The position numbers and the translations under genes were made by a program. Positions 32,470-42,215 of a DNA stretch of 64,000 nt are shown here, piece by piece. Position 1 is the stretch's first letter; each line of letters opens with the position of its first letter. The stretch is from Shinisaurus crocodilurus (lineage: Eukaryota; Chordata; Lepidosauria; Squamata; Shinisauridae), in assembly GCA_021292165.1 (NCBI GenBank), contig CM037876.1, forward strand, positions 312,120,492 to 312,184,491, written 5' to 3'. The notes beneath the pieces were generated by a model. That model made no database searches. It worked only from the letters and a program-made list of their open reading frames with translations, and had not been told where the DNA came from.

Positions 32470-32884
32470 TTAAATCAGCACACACCCAGCTGGTTTGATT
32501 TCTTTTTTTTAATTGAGTTATTCCTGAGGGTTTCGAATCCATCACGATTAGGATAAATTATTAAAGAATGTCCACAGTGCTTGGATTTGATGGGCAGGAA
32601 AGAGAATCTGCCCTAGAACATTTCCATCAGCGTATGCTTGCATCCCTCATGAACACCAGGAATTTACTCAGAAGGAAAACAGTGCTGGGAAAGGAGGCAA
32701 GATGGAAGGAGGAGCCAAAGGCTGGAGATAATCATACGGATTCAATGCATGAGGAGGAGGATCCAACTGAGCAGAATTCCCTAGTGGTTGGAGGGCACAT
32801 AAATGTACGGTCCTATTTCCAAAATGTATTAATTCTGAAAAACTTGAATGCTTGCTCAAGTCACAACTATGTGAGATTTGGGGT

Positions 32885-33005
32885 GGGCAACCCAAACATC
32901 TCCAGATGTTTTGGTCGTCAACTCCCATTAGCCCCAGCCAGCATGACACATGCCAGGAGTGGTGGGAGTTGTAGTCTGCAACATCTGGAGGGCCAAATTC
33001 CAGCC
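32885..33005. mobile_element. Family B MITE, two arms
   Basis: CTCCAGATGTTTTGGTCGTC at the left, GGGAGTTGTAGTCTGCAACA at the right; arms inverted around CATGACACATGCCAGGAG. Confidence 0.75.
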
Positions 33006-33254
33006 TAGGGGGTTTGTTTGGTTTCCAGTGGAGCCACACATGGTCGCCTATGTTTTTTTGTGTGCGTTGGAGAATCCTGCATTTATTTAGCCCTCCAGAA
33101 GGGGGATCTTAAAATGCGAGGAAAGTGATACACTGCCATGTGAACCTGGGACCCAACCTGCGTGGGTTTCACGTCCTCCATATATTAGGTAATGGTACCC
33201 AAGTTAGCTCCTGTTGTTGACTCCCTACGTAGGGGAACCACCTAAAATTAATAA

Positions 33255-33354
33255 AACAGGAACATAGGAAACTGCCCTACTGAGTCAGTCCCTAGGCTGT
33301 TGACACTGACTGGCTGCAGCTCTCTCCAGGGCTTCAGGCAGGAACATTTCTAGT
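33255..33354 (-). mobile_element. tRNA-derived SINE type 1, 3' half (split)
   Basis: AACATAGGAAACTGCCCTAC through CCAGGGCTTCAGGCAGGAAC is the reverse complement of the type-1 SINE tail. Its tRNA head resumes at 34191 after two nested insertions. Confidence 0.8.
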
Positions 33355-33569
33355 TAAACATCAGGAAAAATTTCTTGACTGTTAGAGCAATAAGACAATG
33401 GAACCAACTACCTAGGGAGGTGGTGAGCTCTCCCACTCTGGAGGCATTCAAGGTGCAGCTGGTCGGCCATCTGTCAGGGATGCTTTGACCCGGATTCCTG
33501 CATTGAGCAGGGGGTTGGACTCGATGGCCTTGTAGGCCCCTTCCAGCTCTACTTTTCTATGATTCTAGC
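33355..33569 (+). mobile_element. CR1 LINE 3' end, inserted in a SINE
   Basis: 5'-truncated CR1 (TTAAACATCAGGAAAAATTT to the ATGATTCTAG tail). TTCTAG occurs at both junctions, a possible target duplication. Confidence 0.85.
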
Positions 33570-34185
33570 TGTTGGGACTTGAAAAAGATACTAGGAGAGG
33601 ATATATTGTGGAGTAATATCCTTCCTGTCTCACATTAGTGAGATCAGCAGAGTAGAGTCCCTTTCCAGCTTAAACGAAGCTTAGATTTGGCTAGTGTTAG
33701 CCAGTTAGCATTTGGTAATCCAGGATGCTTTAAGGCAGACTGGATTTCCCTGGTTTTGCCCCCTTTTCTCTCCCTCAGAACAATAATCAGAGACACAGTC
33801 TTGTAAAAGTTAAAAGTAACATTTACTCACTCAGATTATGCAGTTTCATTCAGGCAGGCTTAAAAGACGTTTCTTACAGTTGGTTACAGTACATTTGTAG
33901 TTACTTGGGGTCTGAACTTGTGGAGTTCAGACCAGCAACTCTGATTACATGCTGCTGGAAGGACCACATGGAGACAACAACAGAAGGTGCTACATTCACT
34001 AAGAGTCTGAACAGAAAGAGGAAGAAGCTGAGAGCTACGCCCACTTCCTGTTCAGGCTGTTAATAATTCAATGAGTACCTTCTAGGAAAACCACCCTAGA
34101 AGGTATCAGTGATCTTAACCATTTCACCCAATTACCTGGTGAAACATTAGCCATAGGTTTTGACTGCAATTTTAATTATCCAACA
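33570..34185. mobile_element. Solo LTR with perfect 5-bp target duplication
   Basis: Starts TGTTGG and ends CCAACA (6-bp inverted ends) and is flanked on both sides by CTAGC (33565-33569 and 34186-34190). This is the signature of an LTR left after recombination between two LTRs. Length is 616 bp with no coding content. The ends resemble those of the copia LTR at 38.5-39.1 kb (TGTTGG...CAACA), but body similarity is weak, so family identity is unproven. A degraded relative is at 25.2 kb. Confidence 0.92.
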
Positions 34186-34190
34186 CTAGC

Positions 34191-34265
34191 CCTACCTGGA
34201 GACGCCGGGGATTGAACCTGGGACCTTCTGCTTGCAAAGCAGCTTCTCTACCCCTGATCCATATC
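34191..34265 (-). mobile_element. tRNA-derived SINE type 1, 5' half (split)
   Basis: CCTACCTGGAGACGCCGGGG then ATTGAACCTGGGACC (B box, reverse complement); continues the half at 33255-33354. Confidence 0.8.
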
Positions 34266-34787
34266 TGGTTATTGCTTGTTATGGACAGACCTTCTGAAAT
34301 ACGAATGCTCCGTCCATGGAAATTAATCCGTATACCGCATGGATAACACGGAAGAGAAATGTTGCAGCTCAATGACTGCCCAGTAGATGGCGGTGTGTCC
34401 TCAGAAATCCTCCACAACCGCACATTGCTTCTTCCTCTTGCTCATCAGTTGGGGGGGGGGGGTCACATCACTTCCCTTGGGAGACCTAAAGTAGAAATAG
34501 GGCATGAACATCAGTTTACACCCAGAATCATGTTCAACTACAAATCTGTAATGGCTTGGCTTCCAGGACTTCTGAGTGAGAGCCAGTCATAGCCACAGCT
34601 CAGTTGTACCTATAGTTGCCAACTATTTTACTGGCTCCTGCTCCTCTGCCCTTAACAGCAGCTTGATCTGCAAATATTAGCAGGTGGCAATGTTTATTTC
34701 CAGGTGGCTGCAATCCAGAAAACTTATAGATTTGGGGAGCAAAAACAGGAAGAGGCATTCTCTCACAATGGGGTCCCCTCAAAGATC

Positions 34788-35660
34788 AGTGTTTATTTAG
34801 ACTGGTGTTTTTTAACATGTTCATAAATCAGCAGTAAAGTTCCAAATTTTCTGACTACACTAAATTATTTAGGGTGTTTAAAACAAAATCGGGATTGTGA
34901 AGAGCTCCAAAGGATCTGTCCAAACTGGAAGGATGGGCATTAAAATGGAAAATGCTGTTCAATCTAAGCAAGTGTAACACTTTACACTTTGGGCAAGTTT
35001 GGGCAAAAAAAACCCAACTTTATATACGTAGATGCTGGTGGGGTTTATGGTGACAGTGACTGACCGGGAATCATTAGGAAAGAAATCAAACAAAACTGCC
35101 AATATTGTAATGCCCTTATACAAATCTAAGGAGCAACCACACTTGGGGCTTTTCTACATGAGGCATTTATTGTGTTCTCATTACCTACTCATGGTTGTTT
35201 ATGGGTATTTTAGACAACATCATGACTCTCCGGTTTTGCTTCTGCGTCTAACTTTTGCTTTTCACTTTCGGCGAGTTTTTTTAGAGCAGGGAAAATGCGG
35301 TATTTGATTGTAAAAGTGAAAGAAACCGCTTTTTTTCACTTGAGTATTTGTGCTATTCCACTATACCACAGTGCCACCTAGAGGTTATGTAGCAGAAAAG
35401 CAGGAAATGCTCTTTGTATAGTGCTCGGATCTCAATTCTGCGATGAAACCGAAAGCAGATACAGTGGATTAACAGCCTGTAGAAAAGCCCTTGGAATACT
35501 GTGTTCAGTTCTGCTTGCCGCATCTCCAAAATGATATTGTAGAGCTGGAGAAGGTGCAGAAAAGGACAACCCAAATGATGAAGAGGCTGGGGCACGTCCC
35601 CAATGAGAGGTTACAACACTTGGGGCTGTTTAGCTTATTAGAAAAGAATACAGGCTTGTG
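34788..35660 (+). mobile_element. CR1 LINE, split by a family C MITE
   Basis: Plus-strand CR1 with diverged RT-to-C-terminal sequence (TTAACATGTTCATAAATCAG, ACTGTGTTCAGTTCTGCTTG, GAGAGGTTACAACACTTGGG). It is interrupted at about 35147-35490. Frames are broken throughout, an old copy. Confidence 0.8.
35147..35490. mobile_element. Family C MITE nested in CR1
   Basis: GGGCTTTTCTACATGAGGC at the left and GCCTGTAGAAAAGCCC at the right, flanked by TTG on both sides if the element starts at GGG. The core CCACAGTGCCACCTAGAGGT is in inverse orientation to the other copies. Confidence 0.8.
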
Positions 35661-35825
35661 GCTTATGCTGGCTCAGCTTGTCTGAGCGTGGAAAGCTAAG
35701 CAGGGTCAGGCCTGGTTATTACTTGGATGGGAGAGCCCTCCTCTAGTTTCCTGCATTGAGCAGGGGGTTGGACTCGATGGCCTTGTAGGCTCCTTCCAAC
35801 TCTATGATGTATGAAATCTATCTAT
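35657..35825 (+). mobile_element. 5S rRNA-headed SINE with CR1 tail (copy 1)
   Basis: The head matches the 3' half of 5S rRNA (AAGCTAAGCAGGGTC, then TACTTGGATGGGAGA) and runs into a CR1 3' tail (GGGGGTTGGACTCGATGGCC, then CTATGA repeats). The pol III internal promoter of 5S genes lies in this half. This is the organisation of SINE3-class elements mobilised by a CR1-type LINE. Confidence 0.88.
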
Positions 35826-35900
35826 AAGTGGGGGACACACCAGGGATTTATAAAATCATGCACGGCGTAGTGGCATTGGATAGAGAGACATATCTTTGCT

Positions 35901-36028
35901 GATCTGGTGTGCTCCAGATGCTTTGGACTACAAGTCCCACCAGCCCCAACCAACATGGCCAATGGTCAGAGATGATGGGGGGGTTGTAGTCCAAAACATC
36001 TGGAGAGCACCAAGTTTGGGAAGGTGCT
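35901..36028. mobile_element. Family B MITE, two arms
   Basis: GATGCTTTGGACTACAAGTC at the left and GTTGTAGTCCAAAACATCTG at the right, with GGAGAGCACCAAG at the end. Confidence 0.78.
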
Positions 36029-36185
36029 GAGGGCAGAACATGGCCTCATCCAGTGGGTATGTCGGGAGATTCAGGACAAACAAAAGGAAGCAATTGGGAA
36101 GCCCAACAAGAAAGGAATTCATTCCATCGGTGCCCTGCACCCGCTATTCCTGCACTCCAGCTTGGGGAGAGTGCACACTCACTGA

Positions 36186-36469
36186 CTGGGTTCAGACAAC
36201 ACGATGACCCACACTCAAGGGTTGAATGTGGGTTGTTGTTGAACCGTGGGCTGTTACTGAAACGTGGGTTATCATGTTGTCTGAACCCAGCAACGCTAAC
36301 ACAGCATGGTTTGTTCACCACGAACAACCCACAGTTCACAGCTCAACAACAAACCATGGGTTCTCTCTTCATGGCTTGTTCGCGGTCAACAAACCATGCT
36401 TTGTTAGTGCAGTCCAGACAACACAATAACGCACGGTTGAGCAACAACCCATGGTTCAATGGCCAAAAA
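36186..36469. mobile_element. Family A palindrome-rich MITE
   Basis: CTGGGTTCAGACAACACGAT at the left, an internal ATGTTGTCTGAACCCAG near 36289, then many AACCCA/TGGGTT units; the right end is eroded. Confidence 0.75.
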
Positions 36470-36499
36470 CATCTGGGGACCCAAGGTTGGAGAACACTG
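36461..36499. mobile_element. Family H hairpin MITE, right arm only
   Basis: GGCCAAAAACATCTGGGGAC then CCAAGGTTGGAGAACACTG; the left arm and loop are absent. Confidence 0.75.
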
Positions 36500-36620
36500 C
36501 TCTATTCTGTTAGAACTTTAGAACCTCTTGTCCCTAGTTTACCATGCAGAACCTTCAATGCATTTTGCAGAACAACAACCAATCTTGTGAAAGGATAAAT
36601 TCTAGTCTCCCCAATTATAA

Positions 36621-38297
36621 TCAGTCCCTCAATAATACTATTTGTGGGGAGGGTATCTCAGTCCTCAACTGTAGTTTAGGGAGGGAAGATAATCTCACCC
36701 ATTCCTGGCGAGGCATCTTCATTTCCCCTTCTTTTATCTTTGCCTGACTGCATACTTCACATTCCACATAATTAGAACAAGGTTTCATTTTCATGCCCTC
36801 ACACAGACCAGGCATCTTCTCGATGCTCCTGTAATTAGCATGCGCAAAACGTTTGTGGAATAAATGTATACAATTATCATGAGGCTTACAATTTGCATAT
36901 TTCACACTCTCATCATGTGTTACAAATGAATTTATAACATACAGAGAATTCTGCAAATCACCTTTTGCACAGACTGTCCCTTCACGTGAAATCACACATT
37001 TGCTGTCTGAAAAACACATTTCATAGCCATTTTGAGCTAACTGGGAAATACTTATCAAATTTGTGTCCAGTTCCGGAACAAACAATGCTCTCTGTTGACC
37101 CAAAGTAGCAAATTGAATTGTTCCTGCTGCTGAAACATCTATTCGTTTCCCGTCAGCTAATTCCACATGCTGACCTGGACATCCATCTTCTTCCAGAGAT
37201 TGAAATACATTCCTGGAGTTAGTCATGTGATGAGAAGCTCCAGAGTCCAAAACCCAAAAACCATTAGGAACCCCCACCCTTGCAATCAAACTTTTGCCTG
37301 TTTTAACTGCCTCTTCAGGTGTGCTTGTAGTTTCCGGTTTGTTTCGTTTCTTTCTCTGTTTGACCTTACAATCTTTTTTCAGATGATTTGTAGATCCACA
37401 ATTAAAGCATTTTTTCACTTTTAAAGCAGTGGCTTGGGTAACTCCCTGCTTGTTGCTGCTCCCTTGACTGTTTATCACATCAGCCGAGCTGTCTGCAAAT
37501 TTATGGCCAGAATTGTTTTTCTTTCCTTGGCGCTTTTCCCACTCAGAAAGAAGTTTGCCTGACACATATTCCATTGTCAGATTTTGATCTGGCTGCCCCT
37601 CCATCAATGTGACAATTGTGTCATATGATGAGTCAAGACTAGATAACAGAATAGAAACCTGGTTCAATGGATCAATAGTCATCCCTTGATTTCTCAGCCT
37701 GTTAAACAAGTCCCGGATCGTACTCAAATGCTCTGGCATAGAGCCACCTGGTTGCAAGCTTAACTTGTATAGCTTACGTGCCAGCAAGATTCTGCTGCCC
37801 GCTGTTTGCATTTGATACGTGTTCTGCAATACATTCCAGATCTCTTTTGCAGTGTTTTGAAACTGGATAAATGGCACTTGTGAGCTTTCAACAGATAAAC
37901 AAAGAATTGCCTTTGCTTTATTATCCCGTTCTTTCCATTCATTTTATGCCTGATCCCCCACTGCAACTGGATCCTGTGTTACTACAGTCCAGAGTCCTGC
38001 ATGGGTTAAATAATGCTGCATCTGGAAACTCCACAGCACATAGTTCGAGCCAGACAGTTTTTCCACGATTTGTGGATTCAGGGATTGTACAGCAGCCATT
38101 TCTGTGACCGGGGGATTTTCTTCCTCCTCCCCTACAGAAATCTCAGCTTCGCTTTCTCCCTCCAAGCTGTTGGCCTTGAAACTTGCCTTCAAGCTGTCTA
38201 AGGCAGCTAGCCAATATCTCCCCCTTTCTTCCCCCTCCTTACCGGTTGAAGGACCAGGAGATATTTTTTCTTCTTTGACATCTTCCTTCTCTGCCAT
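36621..38297 (-). pseudogene. Ty1/copia gag-protease-preintegrase region, broken
   Basis: Minus-strand frame of about 559 codons starting at 38297. In order: an N-terminal charged segment; a gag core of the copia/UBN2 type (YVLWSFQMQHYL, KEIWNVLQNTY, LSTIRDLFNRLRNQG); a CX2CX4HX4C zinc knuckle (CFNCGSTNHLKKDC, 37368-37409); the aspartic protease motif WVLDSGASHHMT (37221-37256); and a GAG-pre-integrase region with LFHKRFAH and CEVCSQAK starting the integrase zinc-binding site. One in-frame TAA at 37944-37946 interrupts gag. After about 36700 the copia match ends; integrase core, reverse transcriptase and RNase H are absent. The element is therefore 3'-truncated and cannot move by itself. Confidence 0.92.
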
Positions 38298-38453
38298 TAA
38301 TCATGGCAATCACGGAGTTGAAGCTGCTGCTTAGCTGTGTTAGAAAACAGGTCCTGCTTCTGGAGCTGGCGCCGACCTTAGCCTGGTTCCGAACTGGTAC
38401 CGGTCCGGTTCTGGTCCAATCTGGGTCTGGCTGGTTCTGGTTCTGGTCTAATT

Positions 38454-38468
38454 CTGGGCCCATAACCC
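38454..38468 (-). other. Copia primer-binding site (initiator tRNA-Met anticodon arm)
   Basis: The plus strand reads CTGGGCCCATAACCC, identical to 15 bases of the anticodon stem-loop of vertebrate initiator tRNA-Met. The minus-strand retroelement RNA is therefore complementary to it. It touches the inner end of the LTR. Drosophila copia primes from such an internal tRNA-iMet fragment; use of the same mode here is inferred. Confidence 0.85.
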
Positions 38469-39138
38469 TGTTGGTGCGTGTGTGCGCGTGAGCAGTAGAG
38501 TGCGTGTGCGCATGGGAGATTTAAAATCCTGTCTGTGTGCTAGCAGAGGCCTGTTATTCCACACACAGATCTTCCAGATCTCAGCTCCCCCCTTTTCGCA
38601 GCGTGCAGCATGTTGTGAAGATGCCAGCCCAGCCTGCCTGTAATCCAACTTGCTTCCAGCTTCCCCATTTGCAGATTAATCCATGGAGTCAGGAAACACT
38701 CTGGAACACCACAGGTCTAATTCTACTTCTTTATTCACTTAGTAAGTAAAGTTCTGCAGAGTATACATTTCCTAGTTACAGTCCATGTGCAGAGTATAAA
38801 CGCATAGCAAGCATTACATCCAGTGGAGTAAGTTGAGCTTCACTCCACCTCAGCAAAGGCGTTACATTGTTGCAGTAACAAAATCCAGCAGGAAGAACAA
38901 AAAAGAAGAGAGAAAGCAGTCCTGCCTCTCTCTAAGATGGCTTCAGACAGAAAAACAAGTTAGCATGTCATCAGAACATACAAACCATGTGACTAGCTCA
39001 TAATGCTCCCACGGTCTAGGCTTCCCATGCGAAAAACACGAGACCCCAGAAAGGCATAACAAACTTGTTTACAGCCATTCTGTTCTTTCCATGTGTAAAC
39101 AGTGTGCTACAGCTGGTGAAGTGATACGTATCACAACA
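38469..39138 (-). mobile_element. 5' LTR of the copia element
   Basis: 670 bp, bounded in plus coordinates by TGTTGG (38469) next to the primer-binding site and CAACA (ending 39138). Inverted 5-bp ends TGTTG/CAACA. An AATAAA poly(A) signal is present on the minus strand at 38730-38735. The 3' LTR is missing, so the target duplication cannot be tested (CCCCC follows at 39139). Confidence 0.82.
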
Positions 39139-39353
39139 CCCCCGAGGATATTTCTTTTATGAGCCGCAGCTGGTGTATCATCCAAAGCCCGCGAAACGGG
39201 CTGCTGTAAGCCAGAGAAGATGCCTGTGCGTTCATCCGTAAGGCTGGATCTAATCGCACGCGCCCGATCTGCAAACCTGAGAGGCAGAACAGCCCAGCCA
39301 AGAACAGTCTGAATCCCACATTTCTGGCCAGCCATGTCCCACAAGCGACGGTA

Positions 39354-39609
39354 CAGTCATCCCTTGTATTGAGAGCATAATTCGTTCCGGAAACGTGCTT
39401 GTAATCCAAAACACTCTTATATCAAAACGAAATCCCCCCCGCAAAAAAAATGTGTACAGAGATTTTTAATTTAAGCCGTACTACAGTACTTGTATTGCAA
39501 GACGTCGCTTGTATATCAAGTAAAAAAATATATTAAATAAATATTTAAAAATTTGCTTGTCTTGCAAAACGCTCTCAAACCAAGTTACTTTCAATCTAAG
39601 GTATCACTG
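39354..39609. mobile_element. Family T Tigger-like MITE, copy 1
   Basis: CAGTCATCCCTTGTATTGAG at the left, GGTATCACTG at the right; flanked by TA on both sides. The body includes AATTCGTTCCGGAAACGTGC and GACGTCGCTTGTATATCAAG. About 256 bp. Confidence 0.85.
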
Positions 39610-39610
39610 T

Positions 39611-40080
39611 ATTTGGGTCTTAATGCGAGGCATGGAGCCACGGTCGCTTGGCCCTCACTCAACTCTACACACCGGCTGTGTGGGACGGATGATGATGATT
39701 AATGGCATTTATATCCCAACGTTTCCCCCCCCCCTTGCACGGAACCCAGGGAATCCGTGGGAAGTTCAGTCACCCTCCGTGCGTGCGCACCGACTGGTTA
39801 ATCAGGCGCTTGGTTCGAATTAGTATCATGGGCCTCTTATTGATGATAATATTATGATCGTAATAGACCGATGGCCCTCCCGTGACAAGGGGGTCCCCGA
39901 ATGGGGCGGGTCCTCTCCCCACCCCCGGCTGCCTACAGGACAACTGCGATTATGTGATCAGAGTAATTCCATTTCCCTGGCTGTACAAAAATGTCTTCAG
40001 CACGGGAGTGATGTGAGTTGCGGCTCCGCACATCTGGGGGGGGGCACCAGTTTCTGGAAGGTTGTTTTGAAGCACACTGT
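39611..40080. other. Intergenic, family B remnant only
   Basis: A weak family B arm near 39999-40065 (GAGTTGCGGCTCCGCACATC) and a C11 run near 39726. Nothing else recognised. Confidence 0.35.
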
Positions 40081-40430
40081 TGAGTGTGGGACGGGAGGAA
40101 CAAGCAAAGCAGCTGATAAAATCAATCCATTTTATGCGGCTGTTAAATCTGAGGTCACATAAAATTATCCCCAAACCAGTGGTTTTTATTTTGTCATATT
40201 TGAGGGCTCAAAATACACGGAGATTAAGAGGAGCAATAAAATGGCATTCAGTTTGTACTGTGCAGTCCTTGGGATGGAACAGAGAATCCGTCCTAGAACA
40301 TTTGTCCTCTGCGCCTCTGTGTTCCTCGTAAAACGCTGTTTTGGGGGGGGGAAGCCTGTTCAGTGGGAAAGTGGAGCTGGGAGGGGAGGAGAGATGAAAG
40401 ATGAAAGAACGGAGACGCTCCTGTGAGTTC
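40081..40430 (+). repeat. Dispersed repeat, relative of 32070-32700
   Basis: Shares AATCCATTTTATGC, TTAAATCT and the GAGAATC...CCTAGAACATTT segment with the region at 32.1-32.7 kb, in the same order. The 32-kb copy is interrupted by a family C MITE. Class unknown. Confidence 0.55.
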
Positions 40431-40936
40431 AAAACTATATTGTCACAATAGCATTTATGTAGCACTTTTTTTTTTTTTGCAGCTTCCAAATGCTTTGGTT
40501 ACATTATCTCAGCAATCTTCCCAACAACCCTGTATGGTAGGCCAGTGTTACTATCCCATATTGTAAAGGGAAGGCTGCAGCAGAGGAATTGGCAATTTTG
40601 CCTCATGCCACTTGTTCAGTCCGCGTGGCTGTCTCGAGGTGGCGCTTGAACTGGGTCTCGTTCTCGCCGCAGCACAACTCCAGTTCTGCAGCTTTGACTG
40701 CCACGGCATAAAAGCAAGCCGTTTGCAGAGTCTGGAGATGGTGGGATGACATCCTGGCCAGTGATCATGTCAAGTACAGCCTTCCACGATCTGGCGCCCT
40801 CCAGATGTGTTGGAGTGAGACACGCGCGCGTCACCTTCGGTCTGCGTGGCTAATTGTTTGTGATCAGGTGACAAGCCTGGCTGTGTGAGATGGCCTGATG
40901 GATCGGCTGAGGTTGCAGCCATGCAGTTTGTGACAT

Positions 40937-41986
40937 AGATTTCATAGATCATAGAGTTGGAAGGGGCCTGCAAGGCCATCGAGTCCAACCCCCTGCTCAG
41001 TGCAGGAAACTAGAGGAGGGGTCTCCCATCCAAGTGATAACCAGGCCTGACCCTGCTTCAGGGCCGGATTAAGATAGGGGCTATTGGAGCTGCAGCTCCA
41101 GGCCCCTACCCCAAAATAGGCCCACAACAAATAGGGACGCCGCACGTGTGGCGCCGCGCCGGGGAAACGAGGACGTCACCTCGCTCAGAGCGAGGTGACG
41201 TCCAGTCGCTCACCTGCGCGGGGCGTTGCCGGAGGCGAGCACGCCGAGGAGCAGAGGTTGCCGCCCATTGCCACCACGCTGGGCTGTAGAGAGCGGAGCG
41301 GCCCAGACGCCGGAGAAGGGCCGACGCCGGCCCGCGCGAGGCGCAGGCAGGGCGAGGACTTCCACCGCTCGCCACTGCCAGCCTCGCCTCGAGCGCACCC
41401 ACCAGCGAGGAGGACATCTCTGGAAGTGGAAGGAACTTCAAGGAAAAGAAGTTCGAGCGGAGCAGGCAGCTGCTTCCCAGCCCGCCCCCCGCCCCCGCCC
41501 GCCTCGGCCTGCCGGGCCTCGCCTCCGCCGACAGCAAGCTCCCCGCCTCCGCCGACAGCAAGCTCCTCCTCGCCTCGTCCGGCTCGGAGAGCCAGCCAGC
41601 GACTCCGGTAAGGGTTGCCCGCGTGCGTGCGCGCGCGCGGCGCGCCTGCCTCTGACCCGGTTCTCACAGTGGTGGCAGGACTGGCGCGCCGGCGGCGGGG
41701 AAGCAGCAGCGTGCGCGGCTCTCTGGCTGGGCGCCGACGGACTCCCCCGGGTCAGCCTTCCCCAACTGGGTGCCCACCAGCGGTGTTGGACTACAACTCC
41801 CATCGTGCTGGCTGGGGGTGATGATGGGGGCTACAGTCCAGGTCACCTGGAGGGCGCCAGGTTGGGGGGGGCTGGCCGGGGGTGGGGGGGGACAAAATCC
41901 TCAGCACCAGGCCCATAATGGTCTTAATCCGGCCCTGCCCTGCTTAGCTTTCCACGCTCAGACAAGTTGAGCCAGCGTGAGCCACA
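40937..41986 (-). mobile_element. 5S rRNA-headed SINE with CR1 tail (copy 2), split by hAT
   Basis: Minus strand. The CR1 tail (TTTCATAGATCATAGAGTTG) lies at 40937-41000 and the 5S half at 41020-41058 (TCTCCCATCCAAGTGATAAC, then CCAGGCCTGACCCTGCTT). It resumes at 41946 (AGCTTTCCACGCTCAGACA). The break falls inside the 5S AAGCAGGG motif. Confidence 0.88.
41059..41937. mobile_element. hAT element, 879 bp, carrying a GC-rich insert
   Basis: Inverted ends CAGGGCCGGATTAAGA and TCTTAATCCGGCCCTG (one mismatch). Both flanks carry the octamer CCCTGCTT (41051-41058 and 41938-41945), a perfect hAT target duplication. The interior 41140-41750 is extremely CpG-rich, unlike the ends. Open frames in it show no transposase domain. 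A family B-like arm pair sits at 41755-41870. Confidence 0.92.
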
Positions 41987-42124
41987 GGCGTTCACACATT
42001 CCCCCCCCCAACCACCACCAGCAGCAGCTACTGGTCTGAAAGAAGCTCCCCCCCTCCCCAAAGGGGGGGATTCTAAGGGCAACTGGTCAGAGTTAGACCT
42101 CAGATATGCAAAATGTTTATTTTA

Positions 42125-42215
42125 CAGGGGTGGGCAACTTGTGGCCCTCCAGATGTTTTCGCCTGCAACTCCGATCAGCCGTACTAGCTAGCACAGCCAA
42201 TGGTGTGGAATCATG
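42125..42215. mobile_element. Family B MITE, left arm
   Basis: CTTGTGGCCCTCCAGATGTT then AACTCCGATCAGCC. Confidence 0.65.

Noticed and set aside
35657..35825. 5S rRNA gene
   Set aside because: Only the 3' half of 5S is present and it is fused to a CR1 tail in all three copies; a SINE and not an rRNA gene.
41195..41611. Transposase inside the 879-bp hAT element
   Set aside because: The open frames are arginine/alanine/proline-rich without any BED, RNase H-like or hAT dimerisation motif.
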